From Pelargonium tetragonum (taxonomy: Eukaryota; Streptophyta; Magnoliopsida; Geraniales; Geraniaceae), in assembly GCA_036897445.1 (NCBI GenBank), contig JAYMTL010000016.1:1-64000 (forward strand): a stretch of DNA of 64,000 nt. Direction: 5' to 3'. The stretch's first letter is position 1, and every line of letters begins with the position of its first letter. The notes beneath the pieces are model-generated. The model searched no databases and was not told the DNA's origin. It saw nothing but the letters and a program-made list of their open reading frames with translations. The position numbers were made by a program, and so were the translations under genes. Below, in pieces: positions 35,307 to 48,250 of the stretch.

Positions 35307-38300
35307 ACAAGAATCCGTATAAGTATATCACTAGAGTTAACCGACCATCAACAGATAGAAACTAACAACCCGAAGTTTCTCTAGTCCATTATATGTATAA
35401 CTTCCTATACTTTTAAAGTTGAGTGCTACGAAATCTCGATTCACACTTCCTAGATATATCTTGATCTACATCATGTTAAACTGAATACTAATAATTAGTT
35501 CGAAATAATGAATAAAAGCTATATATTTTGAGAGTCCTCCTTATAGTGTCCTATACAGCATCCTCAAAGCTTTCGAGCATAAGCCGAATGTCATACTTTT
35601 GTAAGGGTTTCTTTTCTGTATTCCGCTACTTGTTGGGTTAAGGAATCTCCAATTCTTAAACGTATGGATTCAAAGAGTCTTAGTAATCTCGAGTCAAGAC
35701 ACAAATTAGAACTTAAAGTCCACAGGTATGCTAGGTAGGAAAACACCTATTATTTTATAGTACTCTACCTTAAATATTGTTTACTCCACCCTAGGTTCTA
35801 GTAAGAAGGCATACATAAGCGACACAAAGTAAAAAGATAATAGACACCCCTTAGCTTACAGGTAAATTTAGGAAATTTTACACTTACTAAGGTCTTGAAA
35901 CAAAAAAATGTTCAAAAGGAAATTACAGGCTTAGCAGGTTTCTTTATTATACAGGAGGTCTTTAGCTATGTAGTTATCATTTCAATCCAATTTTTGGAGA
36001 TAGGTCATTTGGTGGGTTTTAAGGTAGCCCTAAATCGAGTAGTATAACATATAGGATTTTTATTTGAAGCCAGTAGTACTTGTATTTTGTAAAGTAAGCT
36101 CTAACCATTATAAGGGGCACTCCTATTTATAGCAACTAAAAGGCCCTTTGATTTTTTTTTTAATTTATAGGCTTTGAAATTTTCCTTCCCTTTTTCCTAG
36201 CCCAGCTTTTGTATTTTAGTTTTGTGGTATAACAAGGGTTTTCTTATCTTTCCAATAAGGTTCAATTCCCCTGTTTGTGTTTGTAATAATATTATAATAA
36301 TAGAGCCCCCTTATTACGGAACTTGCCTTATCTTGGTAAATATATAAGGAAATTTGAGCTACACATTAGGAGAGGTTTTGGACTACACTATCATAATAAA
36401 ATAGTCGAGAAACAATAAGGGACTTCGAACAATATACTTAATTTGCTTAACAACTTTTTATCCTCTAGTAAAAAGTTATACGGAAGTTGAAGCTTTTGCG
36501 ATGCAGTTGTGTTCTAACTTCTTTACTTTACCTCGTATAAAACTATAACTATAAGTTCCTCGGGAAAGGGACTCTCTTACTGAGTACGGGATTTTGAACG
36601 TAACCTTAAACTTAAGTGGCGGAACCTTATGGGCTTTTTAAAAATATACTAAGACCTGATAGCCTAAGTGTCATGTTAAACTAATGTATCGTTGGTAGTA
36701 GTAGTAGTACTTGGATAACTAGAAACAGAAAAGACAAAAGACTCCGTGTAACTAGAAGGACTGCAGGGAATAACCACTTAGTATAAACGAAATTTTCTTA
36801 TTATGTACTCTTACTCAAACTCAAAAAAATTCCTTACCATTTATATTATAGAAAAGCTTACTATTCCCTATTCCATTATCGGGCACAGATATAAGATCTA
36901 TATAAAAGTTTTTACAATACTGTGCACTATCACAACACAAGCTATAAAGAGAATTACATCACTTACTCTTTATCTTTATTTATAGGGAACTTTGGACAAT
37001 CGTAATAAGTACTCTAAATACAAGAGAGTTCCCCGTACCCGTATGTGGTGCTTAGATAAGTTAAACAAGTCGGAGTACAAGATTCAAGAGTTGTATACTA
37101 TAGATAGAAAGTACTAGAGGGCATAATTTCTGTAATTAGGCAAGAACCTGGTCAAAGCATTACTCAAATGAAATAAACTGGATTTTCATAATAGTAGTCC
37201 TTTTAAAGGATACAAGGGAGACTAATGTTATCTTCTTTTTTTAGCGTTTGAGAGCCTTTTGCTTACTAGGTACGAGAATGAGAAATGCGATCTATTAATA
37301 TAAAATTCCCCTTTTATGGAGCCCAACGGGGAGTCCCTGAATAGAGTAAACTAATACTATAATAAAATTTCTTTCTGTAACGACTCCAAATCCTATAACC
37401 AGATAAAGATAAAGAAGGCACTTTTGGGAAGTAAATCCGAATTTAAGGTAAATGTAACATAAAAAAGCCCCGCCTCCTTAATTTATCATATATCCCACGA
37501 AGTTTTTGTAACCCAGAATTACTTTCCTAAATTCCTTACAGTAGGGATTCTCTTTATACCCGCAGTTTAAATCCAGGTATCCATGTTTCAAAAAAGTTAA
37601 AGTAAAAAAAAACTTTAGGGTCTCTATTCTAAGCGTTTCCCTTTTTATTACTAGAACTCCTGCAAAAATGGGTGTCTTTTTTACCTTTTAGGACACGTCC
37701 ATGAGTTTTTTGTTTAACACTTAAAGGGGGATAATTATGAAGAGACTTAATAAGATGACTGCTTGAAAAAAGTTAGAAGAGGACAATATTCTGGTTAAAT
37801 AAAATATCTTGAAGTACTCCGGAGCAAATGCCATCATAACTTAGTTGTCTAAAGTCGTAAACAAATCTCATAATAAGCATAATGAAAAGTCCTTGGAACA
37901 GATATCAAGAAAGCACTTTTCGCGTAAAAATTCCAGCCTCACTCCACATGGAACAAATTCAGTATTACAAAGGCTAGGCCCCAAACTTTTCAAGGATCTA
38001 AATTTCCCCTTTTTTATAATGACTTACTAAGTCAATTTTTACTTACTTGTATAAAACGCTGAAACTCTGAAACGAAACCCTATCTTTTATATAGATTATA
38101 CTAACAATCGGACTCCCGTCTGCGCTATACCCCAATACATTTTAACTGCCTGGGACTTTGAAAAGCGACTCATACTACACAAAGAAATTCCGCGGACTGT
38201 TCTCTACAATCATTTGACCTTTGGGCGGCGCTTCTGATACTAATTAACATCAACCCTTAATCCTGTAAATTCTCTTTTAACGGACCTGAATGCTACTAAT

Positions 38301-41094
38301 AAAGAGTGTGGCTTAGCCCTAAACCTGCGGGTCCTTGAATAGTTGAATATTCCCGGGGTATAACTAAAGAGACAGACAGCCTTATACTTGAATTGAAAGG
38401 GCTCTCATCATACAGAATGAAACCGTAAATTTAAGAATTAAAGGACTTCCTTTAAACCCATAACGCATACTGCCTAAAAATTCAAAGGAGAATGAAATTT
38501 TAATGGAACTATTACATAAGATTCTCTATTTTAAGATTTACTAACGTTTTGTTAGGTAAACCTCTAGGTTTTTACTGTATAGGGATGCTGGCATTCAATA
38601 AAATTAAGGAGAAAGACACTGCACTAGTATAGGGGAGGGGTTTCCTTTAGGGTGTTAATAGATAAATTACGTTTAAAGCGTACTTTCTAAGGAAATGACT
38701 TTACCATTAACTTTTTCGTGATATTCTTTTTTTATTTTAAGATCTAGTAACTCTAGTGAGGTAAGTAAAGAGCGGAATACCAACCGGTAATTTAAAAATG
38801 CTTTTATAGTAGGGTACAAAAAGCATTTCAATACATATTTTTTTGAACTTCCAATCTTCCGTAGATATATTGAGATATTTTAAAGATTCATATAACAATA
38901 AGATCAGCACCTGTATTTGCGTTGACAAGTCGTTGGATAAGAATAATATGAAACTATTCTGAAGGCAGCTACTTATAGGAAAAACTTAGGCATTTATTCT
39001 TAGAAAGAATTTCCTTTTTTGACTTCTAGAGGAGATTTGTACGTACTATATCTTTGTTAGTTTGCAGGTCTTCTAAAGGGAGCCACCCCTCTTTCCTGAT
39101 GGTTAAATCGCAAGTATGATATAAAACTATTATTTGCAAAAAGGACTCCTTATCGTGTGTTTCTTAACCTAATATTAATTCAGTATTTTATTCTAAAGTC
39201 TTTATAAAGACCCTAAGGTAGGGGTCTCGCAGGATCCATTTACTTCTTATAGGATACCTTTAGATAAATCTTGAAAACAGGACGGGCCTTTAGAATATGA
39301 AATATTATAATGCGTTTACTTACTGGATGCCAAACAGAAAAGAAAAAGGGGCCTTGGGTAGCAAAAGCAGATAATGAAACAAAAGAAATCTCTAAGCATA
39401 AAGTATTTGCCAGCTAGGAGTCTCTATCTTATTCTTAATTAACATCCCAAGAACTTTATCTTTATGTCCTAAAGGTGTACTAGTGTAAGTTTATATCCGT
39501 AACTCCGTAAAAAATTAACCTTATTCTCAGGAACAGAGATATTTTATCTGGTATAAAGAGGAATGATTTTTTACTTGAAGAGAATAAAGCCTTGTTCCTG
39601 ATTATTACTTAGAAAGGGAACAAGAGGGCTCTAGTTTTTTTATTAGGTATCCGAACAGTTTTACAAACGTAACCCTTTCGAAGCGGATACAATAAGTTTA
39701 AGAGATACCTGTTAAGGGCTTTTACTATACTTAGTAACCAGTAATTTGTAGTGAAAAGTACCCAGCCCCTACCCGGCTCCTATAGATTATTTAAAAGCCC
39801 CTTTTTAATTCTTGTACATATTCTATTTTTTATTAAATATTAAAGAAAATTCTGGTGGCACTTTAACCCTCGGCATATAGCTCGAGGAAATGCCCTGCTT
39901 TTTATGCAAACTGGGCTATAGAAACCCTAGTGCAGTGCAAAGCTTTCCTTGTTTTTTGTTAGCAAAAAATGTTATTAAGGCATGCCATTCAAAAGAGTTT
40001 TTTCTTGTAATTGTAGGGATATAGATAGTTAAAAATTCTTCGCAGAGGTCTTACCCATGTATGAGATATATCTATAGCCTAATAAGGGGTACTCCTATTA
40101 TTTAGAATACATTTATAAAAAGGAGTTCCTCCGTAATATTCAGTTGTTCACCAAATTAGCATACAACTACTTTTTATGCTTATGCTAGCTAGAGTGAATC
40201 TTTGATACTTGCTTTTACTTCCCTCCTATTCGATTCCCTTGACCTTGAGTTGGTTAAAGAGGTGCCGTTTAAAAAAGCTATCGAGAATTCACAGTAGTCT
40301 TGTTTTTTAAAAGAGCATGTCCCGATCAAAATCAATTGGAGTATGAAGCTATTCTTTTTCAAAGAGTAAAAAGATTAAAGCCCTTAAGAGTATAACCAAA
40401 TATTAAGTAAGGCTACTTTCTAATTTAGTTTAACTGTATAAAATAAAAGGGGATCAGAATTCCAAGTATGATTACACAGACGCACACTTCTTTTTTAAGT
40501 TAGCAAGAGATTTAAGGATTTCCTGTAATAGTATAGGTTCCCAGCTTACCCTTTATAATTTATATTAAGACTTAAGAATCCCCGTCCTATGAAGTAAGTT
40601 GACGTTAGCAGGAAACCCTGGAGATTTATACTGATTTGATACACGAGTCGCTAACCATAATATTAAACGTAATTAAGGTTTAGAAGGAGTCCTTGCTGCT
40701 AAGGTATATCCCTCCTGCTTCTGTCTTTATGCTTTCTAAGCGAAACCTCCGTTGATGCAAAAGAAGTCTTAATTCTTAACTACAAACTTACATACAAATC
40801 CTGGCAAAACCTTTTTTTAAAGTATCCCCTGCGTAGGAAGACTCCCGGAGAGATATCGCGCTTTTTCATTTTAAAGTGCTCGATTTACAGTTAAGTTAAG
40901 ATATAGATCCGAAGAGTTAATAAGAAAGGAATACAACTCCTATAAAATGCGATTATAAATAAAAAGGCTAAAGTTAATATAAATTCTTTGGGGTTCCCTT
41001 AAGTTTCTTTTTTATAGATTGTAAAGAAGTCACGAATTCTATACTTGGAGCATTCTCTATTGTAGACTGCTTCTAACCCTAAACGAAGGGAGTT

Positions 41095-41107
41095 CCCCTT
41101 TTCGGGG
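41095..41107. repeat. C4/G4 hairpin
   Basis: CCCC (41095-41098) and GGGG (41104-41107) flank the loop TTTTC. The same loop style (C4, T-run, G4) recurs at 58668-58679. Confidence 0.5.
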
Positions 41108-42064
41108 CTGAGCCTTTCATAGGAGCCCCTATCATTATCTAAGTTCCGAATAAATTAGATACCTGTTTGATTTTTAGTCCTCTAGAAAGCTGAAAGAAAT
41201 CCTAAGGCTTTTCGGAGATCCAGGGTCAATAAAAAGCGGCCAGTTAATTAAAGGAATATTTAGCTAGTAACCTACGCTTGTTAAATTTCTCTGAATAGGG
41301 GGTTTTATCGAACCTTAATCCTAAGAATTGCTCTTAAGATTCTTTGATATCAGCTATGAAGTAATCAGATATAGTCCTTATTAAGGCCCAGGTTCGTTTG
41401 GAGTTAAAAAATTTGTTATCGCATTGTACTTTATAAAAAAGAGAATAAAGCACAACCCTACACACGAGGTTTTTTAAGAGCTTGCTAAGTACAGGGCCTA
41501 ATCCAAAGTCAGTTATATTCAGGGGGTGACTTAGATATAAAGTTTTTACTAGAGTCGGCATATACAAAAAGTAGTTTTCTTTAGATTATCTTGCATTTTA
41601 ACCCAAAGTAAAGGATCCTAGGAATTCTTACGACGAACAACGAAACGTTATTCTTTAGGTTTTCTTTTCCGAATCTAGCCAAGATTTTTAGGGATGAAGG
41701 CACGCACCTAGTTTGATTTTCAATTTCTCTACGCCTTAAAAGAAGTACTCGTTTAGAATGCCCTCTTATGTGTAGGAGTACTATCTCTCTTTCCTTTTTT
41801 TGATACAAGATATACTCTATAATTTCTTAATTATAAGATATTGGAGAAGTTAGAGTCACAGAGTTTTTAGCTCCGAAAAAGGGGTTCCATAAGGCTTTTC
41901 AAAACTAAAGAATTGGACTCTTTTTGAAAGTAGTTGCGGTTCTACTACGGCAATCTATTCATTATAAGGGTACAAGTTCCTGAGAAGAGCCTTAAATGCT
42001 TCTAAGTTTAGTAAAAGGATTTCTCCTTTAACTAGTAGTTACTTAAAGTGCTTCTTAGTCGAAA

Positions 42065-42084
42065 GAATAAAAAGTTTTTTATTC
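42065..42084. repeat. 20-bp near-palindrome
   Basis: GAATAAAAA (42065-42073) and TTTTTATTC (42076-42084) are reverse complements separated by GT. AT-rich, so chance is more likely than for mixed stems. Confidence 0.6.
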
Positions 42085-43273
42085 CTTTATTCCAAAGTGC
42101 TCCGTTTCCTAAGTTAGTAATAAATACAAGAAGTTTAAAAGAGATGAGATCCTCGACGAATTTCTTAAAAAGGACTTTGTACTGCCTAGTAGAAAAAGTC
42201 TAATCCGGGAGTTGCCTAGTAAACACTACTTGGAATAAAGGAAAATGCCAGCTGCTTCGTAGGGAGGATAAACAATCTTATATCGGGTTACTACTTAGGG
42301 TTATGCTTATACTTCTATTATCTGGTACAAATTTTGGTATAAAAAAATGTAGTTTTTAGCAAAAGCAAGCTATCCCTTATCGATACTCTTATTTAGAAGA
42401 CTTCTTCTGTAAGTATAAGTAATAAGAGTAGATAGAACAATACTTGAGGTAAGGAGAGGGCTCTGACTTCAAAAACTACATATCAAAAAAGCTCTCTTAT
42501 GAAAGATTACCCGTATAGCAAGGCATATCTCTGACACTACAGTACAGAACCCAGTAAAAACTTTTCGTAAAACTCTAGCTTTACTTTATTTCCTTCCTAC
42601 TAGTCGAAGCGTGTCGTTATCTTGCCGGAATATAAGTTTACAAGTCAGGATTCCTTTTTCGTTACAATAAGATTATACCTAGGGGATACCTTGTGCATTA
42701 AGCAACTGGTAAAAAACCAAAACTACTGTAAGTGTACTAATTTGTTAGGAGTACTTCCGATATTTTGCTATTAAAATCTAAGTCCTTATTCGGATAGGTA
42801 AACTCATTAACAGATAACCTTTCAAGGAAAATAGGTTGGGATATTTAATAGATTCCACCTTTTGGGAATTTGGTTCGGTTTTGACTCTTTTGAATTGCCA
42901 AGAATCTCTAAGGGAAGTTGCAGATTTTTATTGTCTCTATCTCATAGCATTTTCTAGGGCTTCGACTAATTCTAAGAATCGCGGCAAACTAAAGCATAAA
43001 AGCTCAATTTTATAGTAATGCAATTTTTGCTTTAGGAGTACCCATACCGTATATCTTCGACTAACCTAGAATATTAGATCCATAATCTTTGTTAAATAAA
43101 CTCGGCATCAAAAAAGGAGCGAGCCTTTAAAATTTAGAAAAGGCGAGGTTTTTGCCCGATAAGGTAAGTGCTCTTTACCTACGACTAGGCGTACTCTTCA
43201 GGGATCCCTTTATAGAAGAATTCTTAGTGTCGTATCCTTATAAATTAATAAAAAAAGCCCTGAAATTTTATTC

Positions 43274-43293
43274 TCTTAGAATATCTTCTAAGA
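43274..43293. repeat. 7-bp perfect hairpin
   Basis: TCTTAGA and TCTAAGA pair exactly around a 6-nt loop, followed by an A run. On the minus strand this gives a stem preceded by T-rich sequence rather than followed by it, so a terminator role is not supported on that strand. Confidence 0.6.
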
Positions 43294-45809
43294 AAAAGTT
43301 TAAAAAAAGACTTAAATAAATTTTACACTTTGCACTTAAAATTGTACTATTTATGCTCTTACAAAAATAAGGAAAACTCCTCACTATATAAATAAGAATG
43401 AATACTAGTACTAAAATGAAATAAAGAAGTTACTACTAAACCTTTCCACTAGAGTTGATTTGAAATATAGTTAGTCAGGAATAAATTTAGAATTTTAGTA
43501 GTGTAACTTTTTCTATTAGGTATTCTTATGAGATTTCTATATCCTCTAGTCTAGGAAAAGTCCAAACGAAAAACAAGGAAGACTTTTTAAGCTTAGCGTA
43601 TATACAAAAAAGGACCGAATCTATATTTGTAGGCTTAGGAAGTTCCATGTTACTTAAGAACTGAGGATACTGTCTTTCTTATCGAAAACGAAATTGCTTA
43701 GATAGAAGAATTCCTATTTTCTACATCTACTCGAAAAAGTCAAAAAAAAAGATAAGGAGTATCCTAATATAAAAGGGAGCATAACTAAAGTGTGTACTCA
43801 AGCATGGATCTACAAAGATAAGTGGGTTTGAGTCGTGTCCCATTGCCCTTTATATAGAGTTCTTGCTACGTTTTGAAATTGCTTATTAAGGGAAGAGTTT
43901 TTTATCTACCGTGTTTTCATTCCAAATAGAAATAAAGGGGTAATATAACAGGTATGGAGAAATTTCTTCGTAAATATAAAAGAAGGAGGGAGACCGGGTT
44001 GTTAACTCACAGGATAAGGAATCCCTTGTAGTAAACATACTTTAATTTGCTAAACCAAAGGGTAATTCATATAATATTACAAAGATTTTTTTATATTAAA
44101 AACTAGAATAGGATTTGATAATTTTTCTACTGGATTACTACCTACGGCTAAGGATTAAAAAACGGAGACTCTCTTCATCTTAACGGAGTTAGTTATTTAC
44201 TTGTCTATGTTAGAAAAAAGGGTCCCTCTGCGGTTACTTTTATTAGAATTAGAAAGTTTAACTCTTTTCCAGATGCTTTTAGTTTTTGTGTAGTGTATAT
44301 TGTAAAGTAAACTCCATTCTGTATTTTTTACTACTATAGGAGAACTGAAAAGTTTCCGTTGCAAAAGGAATTGTGTGTAAGAACGAAGAGCGGTCGGGTT
44401 TTTTAAAAGAAAGTTAAAAAAGGGGCTTTATTCGCAGCTTGCTTTTATCAGAAAATCCTTACTTGGCGCTGCCCAGCTCTAAAAAAATTGCTAGGCTAAG
44501 TGAAGTAGAGTATGCCAGCCAAGCAATAGAATTCTCGTTTTGTATTAAAAGTCATTTTTAATAACTTTGTTTAGCTCTTATATATCTTTTTTAACCTATC
44601 CCAAAATTAAGCTTTACTGGATTTATCTATTTACGAGTCCTTAGTATCTCTCTTGTTTATTAAACATTTTGACTGCAAATTCCTAACAGTAGGGCGTTCC
44701 CTTTAAAAGTACAGAAGCTTGTATCATTCATTTACAATCCAACACTGGGGACACTTAGACCAGTAACATGATATACTGTATATAATATCTTGACTTTTTA
44801 TAGCCAGTAATACTAAAAAAATTTTGTCATTGCCCGTCCAAAAGATTAACCTGATAAAGTCCCTTGTGACATCGCCAAAGATAAGTGTTAAGCTAAATCA
44901 AATTTTATTTATTGTAAGAATTCATAAAAGGGCAGGCTTGTAGAAATTTCAAAAAAGTACGGAAAGGTTATCCCGTAGAATAGCCTTGTAGGTAGTCGCA
45001 CAGTAGATTTTTCAAACTTTTACTAGTTAATGCGTAAGATTTTTTGTCATCAAGTGGCATTTTATACAACCCCTTCCCTACTGGAAGACCTTAGGTTCGT
45101 CTGATTCTAGGTTTCTCTCTTCTGGGTATAGTATATCTGTTATCACATACTATTAACCTCTTTTTTCTAAGCCAGGTCTGCCAGAGATTTTTGTTCAAGT
45201 CTAAATTGCTTAAAAAAGGCCAACTCCTTAATCTTTCTTTTGGAGTACTAGGGAACCCCATATACAAAGTTTGTCAACTTTAACTAACCTGGGCCTTCTC
45301 CCCTTTTAAAACTGCTAAACTAAATATCGCTATTCTTTTGGATCTGGAAAAAGTATGACTTAGACTAAACTTCCATGTAAACAATACAAAAAAACCTTTT
45401 ATCTGGACAAGAAAAATCCTTATACTTAATAAATAAAGGGCGCGGGTTTTGCTCCCATTTTAATCTGTTAAGTAATGCTTTTCAATGTAAAAGTATAAAA
45501 AAGATACACTAAAGAGGCTCCTTTGCTTTAAAGTGTTATAGCTTCTTTTAGAATATCCGTCTAGGTACCTGAGGGAGCGGCTAAGTGTTTATTATGGTAT
45601 TGAAATAAACTCCTTTTAAAGAAAGGGCTCGGGTTTCCTCAGTTTAAAGTACTACTTCTAGGCTTTTAATTAAAAAGGAGTTATAAAGCCGTATAAGGAG
45701 GTTTGCTGCAACTGCGCACTCTTTCAGATTTAGGAGCTGGTGAGTTTTAGTAAATATGTAGTTATAAAAAAGGTTACTCTATTACTTTAAAAGGATGTGC
45801 TTTGACAAG

Positions 45810-45837
45810 GAAATTCTTTTTCTAGAAAAAGAATTTC
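45810..45837. repeat. perfect 28-bp palindrome
   Basis: The 14-base halves GAAATTCTTTTTCT and AGAAAAAGAATTTC are exact reverse complements without spacer, extendable by one G-T pair. As RNA or a cruciform arm it gives a 12-bp stem with a 4-nt loop. This is the longest perfect palindrome I found in the window. It lies far from any recognised gene. Candidate roles are a mobile palindromic element, a recombination or replication site, or a scar of foldback repair; the sequence alone does not decide. Confidence 0.85.
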
Positions 45838-46600
45838 TCGGGGGAATATATTTAATAGATAAAGTGTAACTGGGGTAGAACAGATGCCTTAACTCACAGG
45901 TTATCATTAATTTTGAGGAATAAGGTTTCTAAGCAAAGAGTCTAGTTTTATCCAATATTTCTGTAAAGTATATTAGGAGCCTATATTCGGTTTCCTACAC
46001 AGGGTAGTAGTAAAAGAGATTACTCCGGAATTCCTTGTCTTTATATCCTTAATACCATGTTAGGTATATGGATTTCTTCTAGGGGAACACTTCTTTTTTT
46101 ATCTTTTATAATAAAGTCTTTGAGTTAAACTCTTGTAGAATAAGCTTAATGGAATTCAACTACCGCGATCTAAGGAACACTTTACTGTAGGGGCTTTTGA
46201 ACTTGTGCTTTTTAGGTCTCAAGCAAATCGTTTTAACAGAAAGATATAGAGTCTAAACTTGCGAGATAGCTTGTATCTAAAATTCCTATATTTTCCTAGA
46301 GAGTACAACCTATACAAAAAGAGAATTCGATTTGTATATTAAAGCATCGTATGTTTCTCGTCTAACACTCATAAGTTAAGGGAAATACCTCGTAAATTAT
46401 GTAGAATTAGGGCCACCCTATTATATAGAATATCTTGCCCTTTGACTTTTACCGGGTTCTTTTTGAGACTTTCTTGAAAATTCTCGTTTAAGGACTTCTA
46501 GGAATTCTTTAGCTCTAGATTTTTCCTAAGTTTGTTTAATTTGAATTCGTTAATTTTCTCCTACTTTGCATGTTTTCAGCTGGATTTTCCAACCTTATGG
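45838..46600. other. gene-free spacer
   Basis: AT-rich spacer with the usual short GG...CC motifs, including GGAATTCC at 46027-46034. I see no gene or RNA in it. Confidence 0.6.
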
Positions 46601-48250
46601 ATTTGATAGCTTTCCTTGAGTTCACACCCCTGCCTTGTAATTAGGCAACCCTCAGGATACAGCACAGGGCCAGCCAGTCTAAATCTTAAGAACTATGCTT
46701 TAATTCTATAATCTTGCACTTGTTAACAAAACTACTGACAGCCCAGACTTCTTCATTTTGGAATTCTACTCAAACGGAAGATTTTTATAGCTAAGAGCAC
46801 GAGACTCAATTTTAATTTACTCAAGTCAGGATTTTGAATACCTTATACGCTTTGTAAAAGACCCTGATCTCTCTATATTACTTAATCAAGTTATTCTCTA
46901 ATCTAAACACCAAAATTTGCATTGGGTACTGATTCAGGGTTTAAGTTTTAGCTACATTTTTGTGTTGGCTCTTTATATTCTTCGAAAAGGGAAGTTTTCT
47001 AGTTAAAAGGAAATTCAAAGAACTTAGGTTTAGCTTACTCTTGTGTTACTTTGTTTCTAGTAAAGAACCGAAGTTCTTTTCAAGGGTATAGGATATAGAA
47101 CTATATAAGATAAGGGATAAACGTTCCTATTTTCTAAATCTTTCTTAGTTATACTTTCAAACAAAAAGCAAGTATATTGAGGAGTCCGCTCTCTCCTAGT
47201 CTTGCAAGTTAAGGTATCGAAGATAAAGAATAAAGTCTAAAATAGAAAGGGATTTCTTACTGAAAAAGGGAAAGTATAGTAAATACCAACTCTATAAGCC
47301 TCAAATAAAAACCCTTTTTAAAGGGTAGCGGAACTCGTGAAAGAAAGCTCCTTGGATAATAACTTTGACTTTTTTGTATGCATTCCCCTTTCAGGGTGTT
47401 TAAAAATCTTAGAAAGCTAAAGGACGTAGAACTTAGTACAGGGGTTCTTTCCTTTCTGCATAAGTCAATCCTAATGAGAGACTGGAGTTTCTAATAAGGT
47501 TAAGGAATGAAAATGAATAGAGAATCAAGTTTCCTAGTAGGTTATTAAGTAAGTCTACTAAAGAATAGCATTTTTTGAAGTACAGATTTATCCCTAAGTA
47601 AAAGTAAGAGCTACAAAGTACAAAGACTTAGAAAGGTTTAGGTATTAACAAACAAAGTCTTATGAGTATGAAAGGTATAGCTAAAAGAAGGCCATAAAAA
47701 AACTCCTATACTCTATATCATAATATCATAACTAACTAAAGAATACGTTTAGTAACTTTAAGCTCTAAAAGGACTCTTACGTCTAATTCCTATCCAGTAA
47801 GCAGATTCTTCTACAAGCTCCTAAAAATTAAGGAGAGGTCTAGCTTTCAAGAAACGGGGGATTAAGAAACAAGATAAGAAAACTAAGAACAAACAAGTAA
47901 AAAGCTGTCGGTGTCTATTAGGAATATTCTTTATACTATAGGATGTTTCCATCCCTTCGCGTTGCTGCGGCAATAGATTACCTAATCTAACAAAGCGATG
48001 AAATTACGCATAGTAGATAAAGGATAAACTGCATAAGAGTTCAAAATTCTCAAATTCGGTTTTAGGGTTTCCTAAGAGTCTTCCTTAATTCTCAGTCTTA
48101 GTCTTATAGTTATTCAAAATAACCAATCTCAGCTCGTAGTTTTTAATCTTCCTGTTTTCTACCCAACAGTGTTCTAAAAACTTAAAAGTACAAACTAATA
48201 AGTAAACTAAAAGTTATGACGAGAGCTCCCTATTTAAACAGTTCAAACCC
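46600..48250. other. patch with texture like the 19-26 kb block
   Basis: G4/C4 runs are scarce here apart from a few sites. Purine-rich tracts (about 47480-47700) and repeated CTATA/ATATC words dominate. No open frame of note and no recognisable protein similarity. Boundaries are by eye. Confidence 0.35.

Larger units (their letters stand above)
25991..45809. other. long gene-free spacer rich in GC-run motifs
   Basis: Nearly 20 kb without a supportable gene on either strand; the longest ATG-started frames are 75-78 codons with no motif. The texture returns to AT-rich sequence with frequent G4/C4 runs and GG...CC near-palindromes (GGATCC near 28051, 28662, 33252, 33907, 39232, 41612 and 43203; AAGGGCCCTT at 33666-33675). 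Distinct hairpins at 32646, 35293, 42065 and 43274 are listed separately. The stretch 35.25-35.55 kb has fewer G runs and reads more like the 19-26 kb block. A GTA run of about five units lies at 36695-36710. Confidence 0.65.

Noticed and set aside
36258-36272. Plus-strand GGTTCAATTCC with an upstream loop reading TTC
   Set aside because: The T stem has two pairs and the acceptor strands do not match, so chance resemblance is more likely.
41154-41163. ATTAGATACC, as in the small-subunit rRNA 790 loop
   Set aside because: The following bases diverge at once, and no 530 loop, decoding-site or other conserved rRNA segment lies at the right distance.
41368-41377. GATATAGTCC, as in a group I intron S segment
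   Set aside because: No R segment or P3/P7/P8 partner was found upstream and there is no exon around it.
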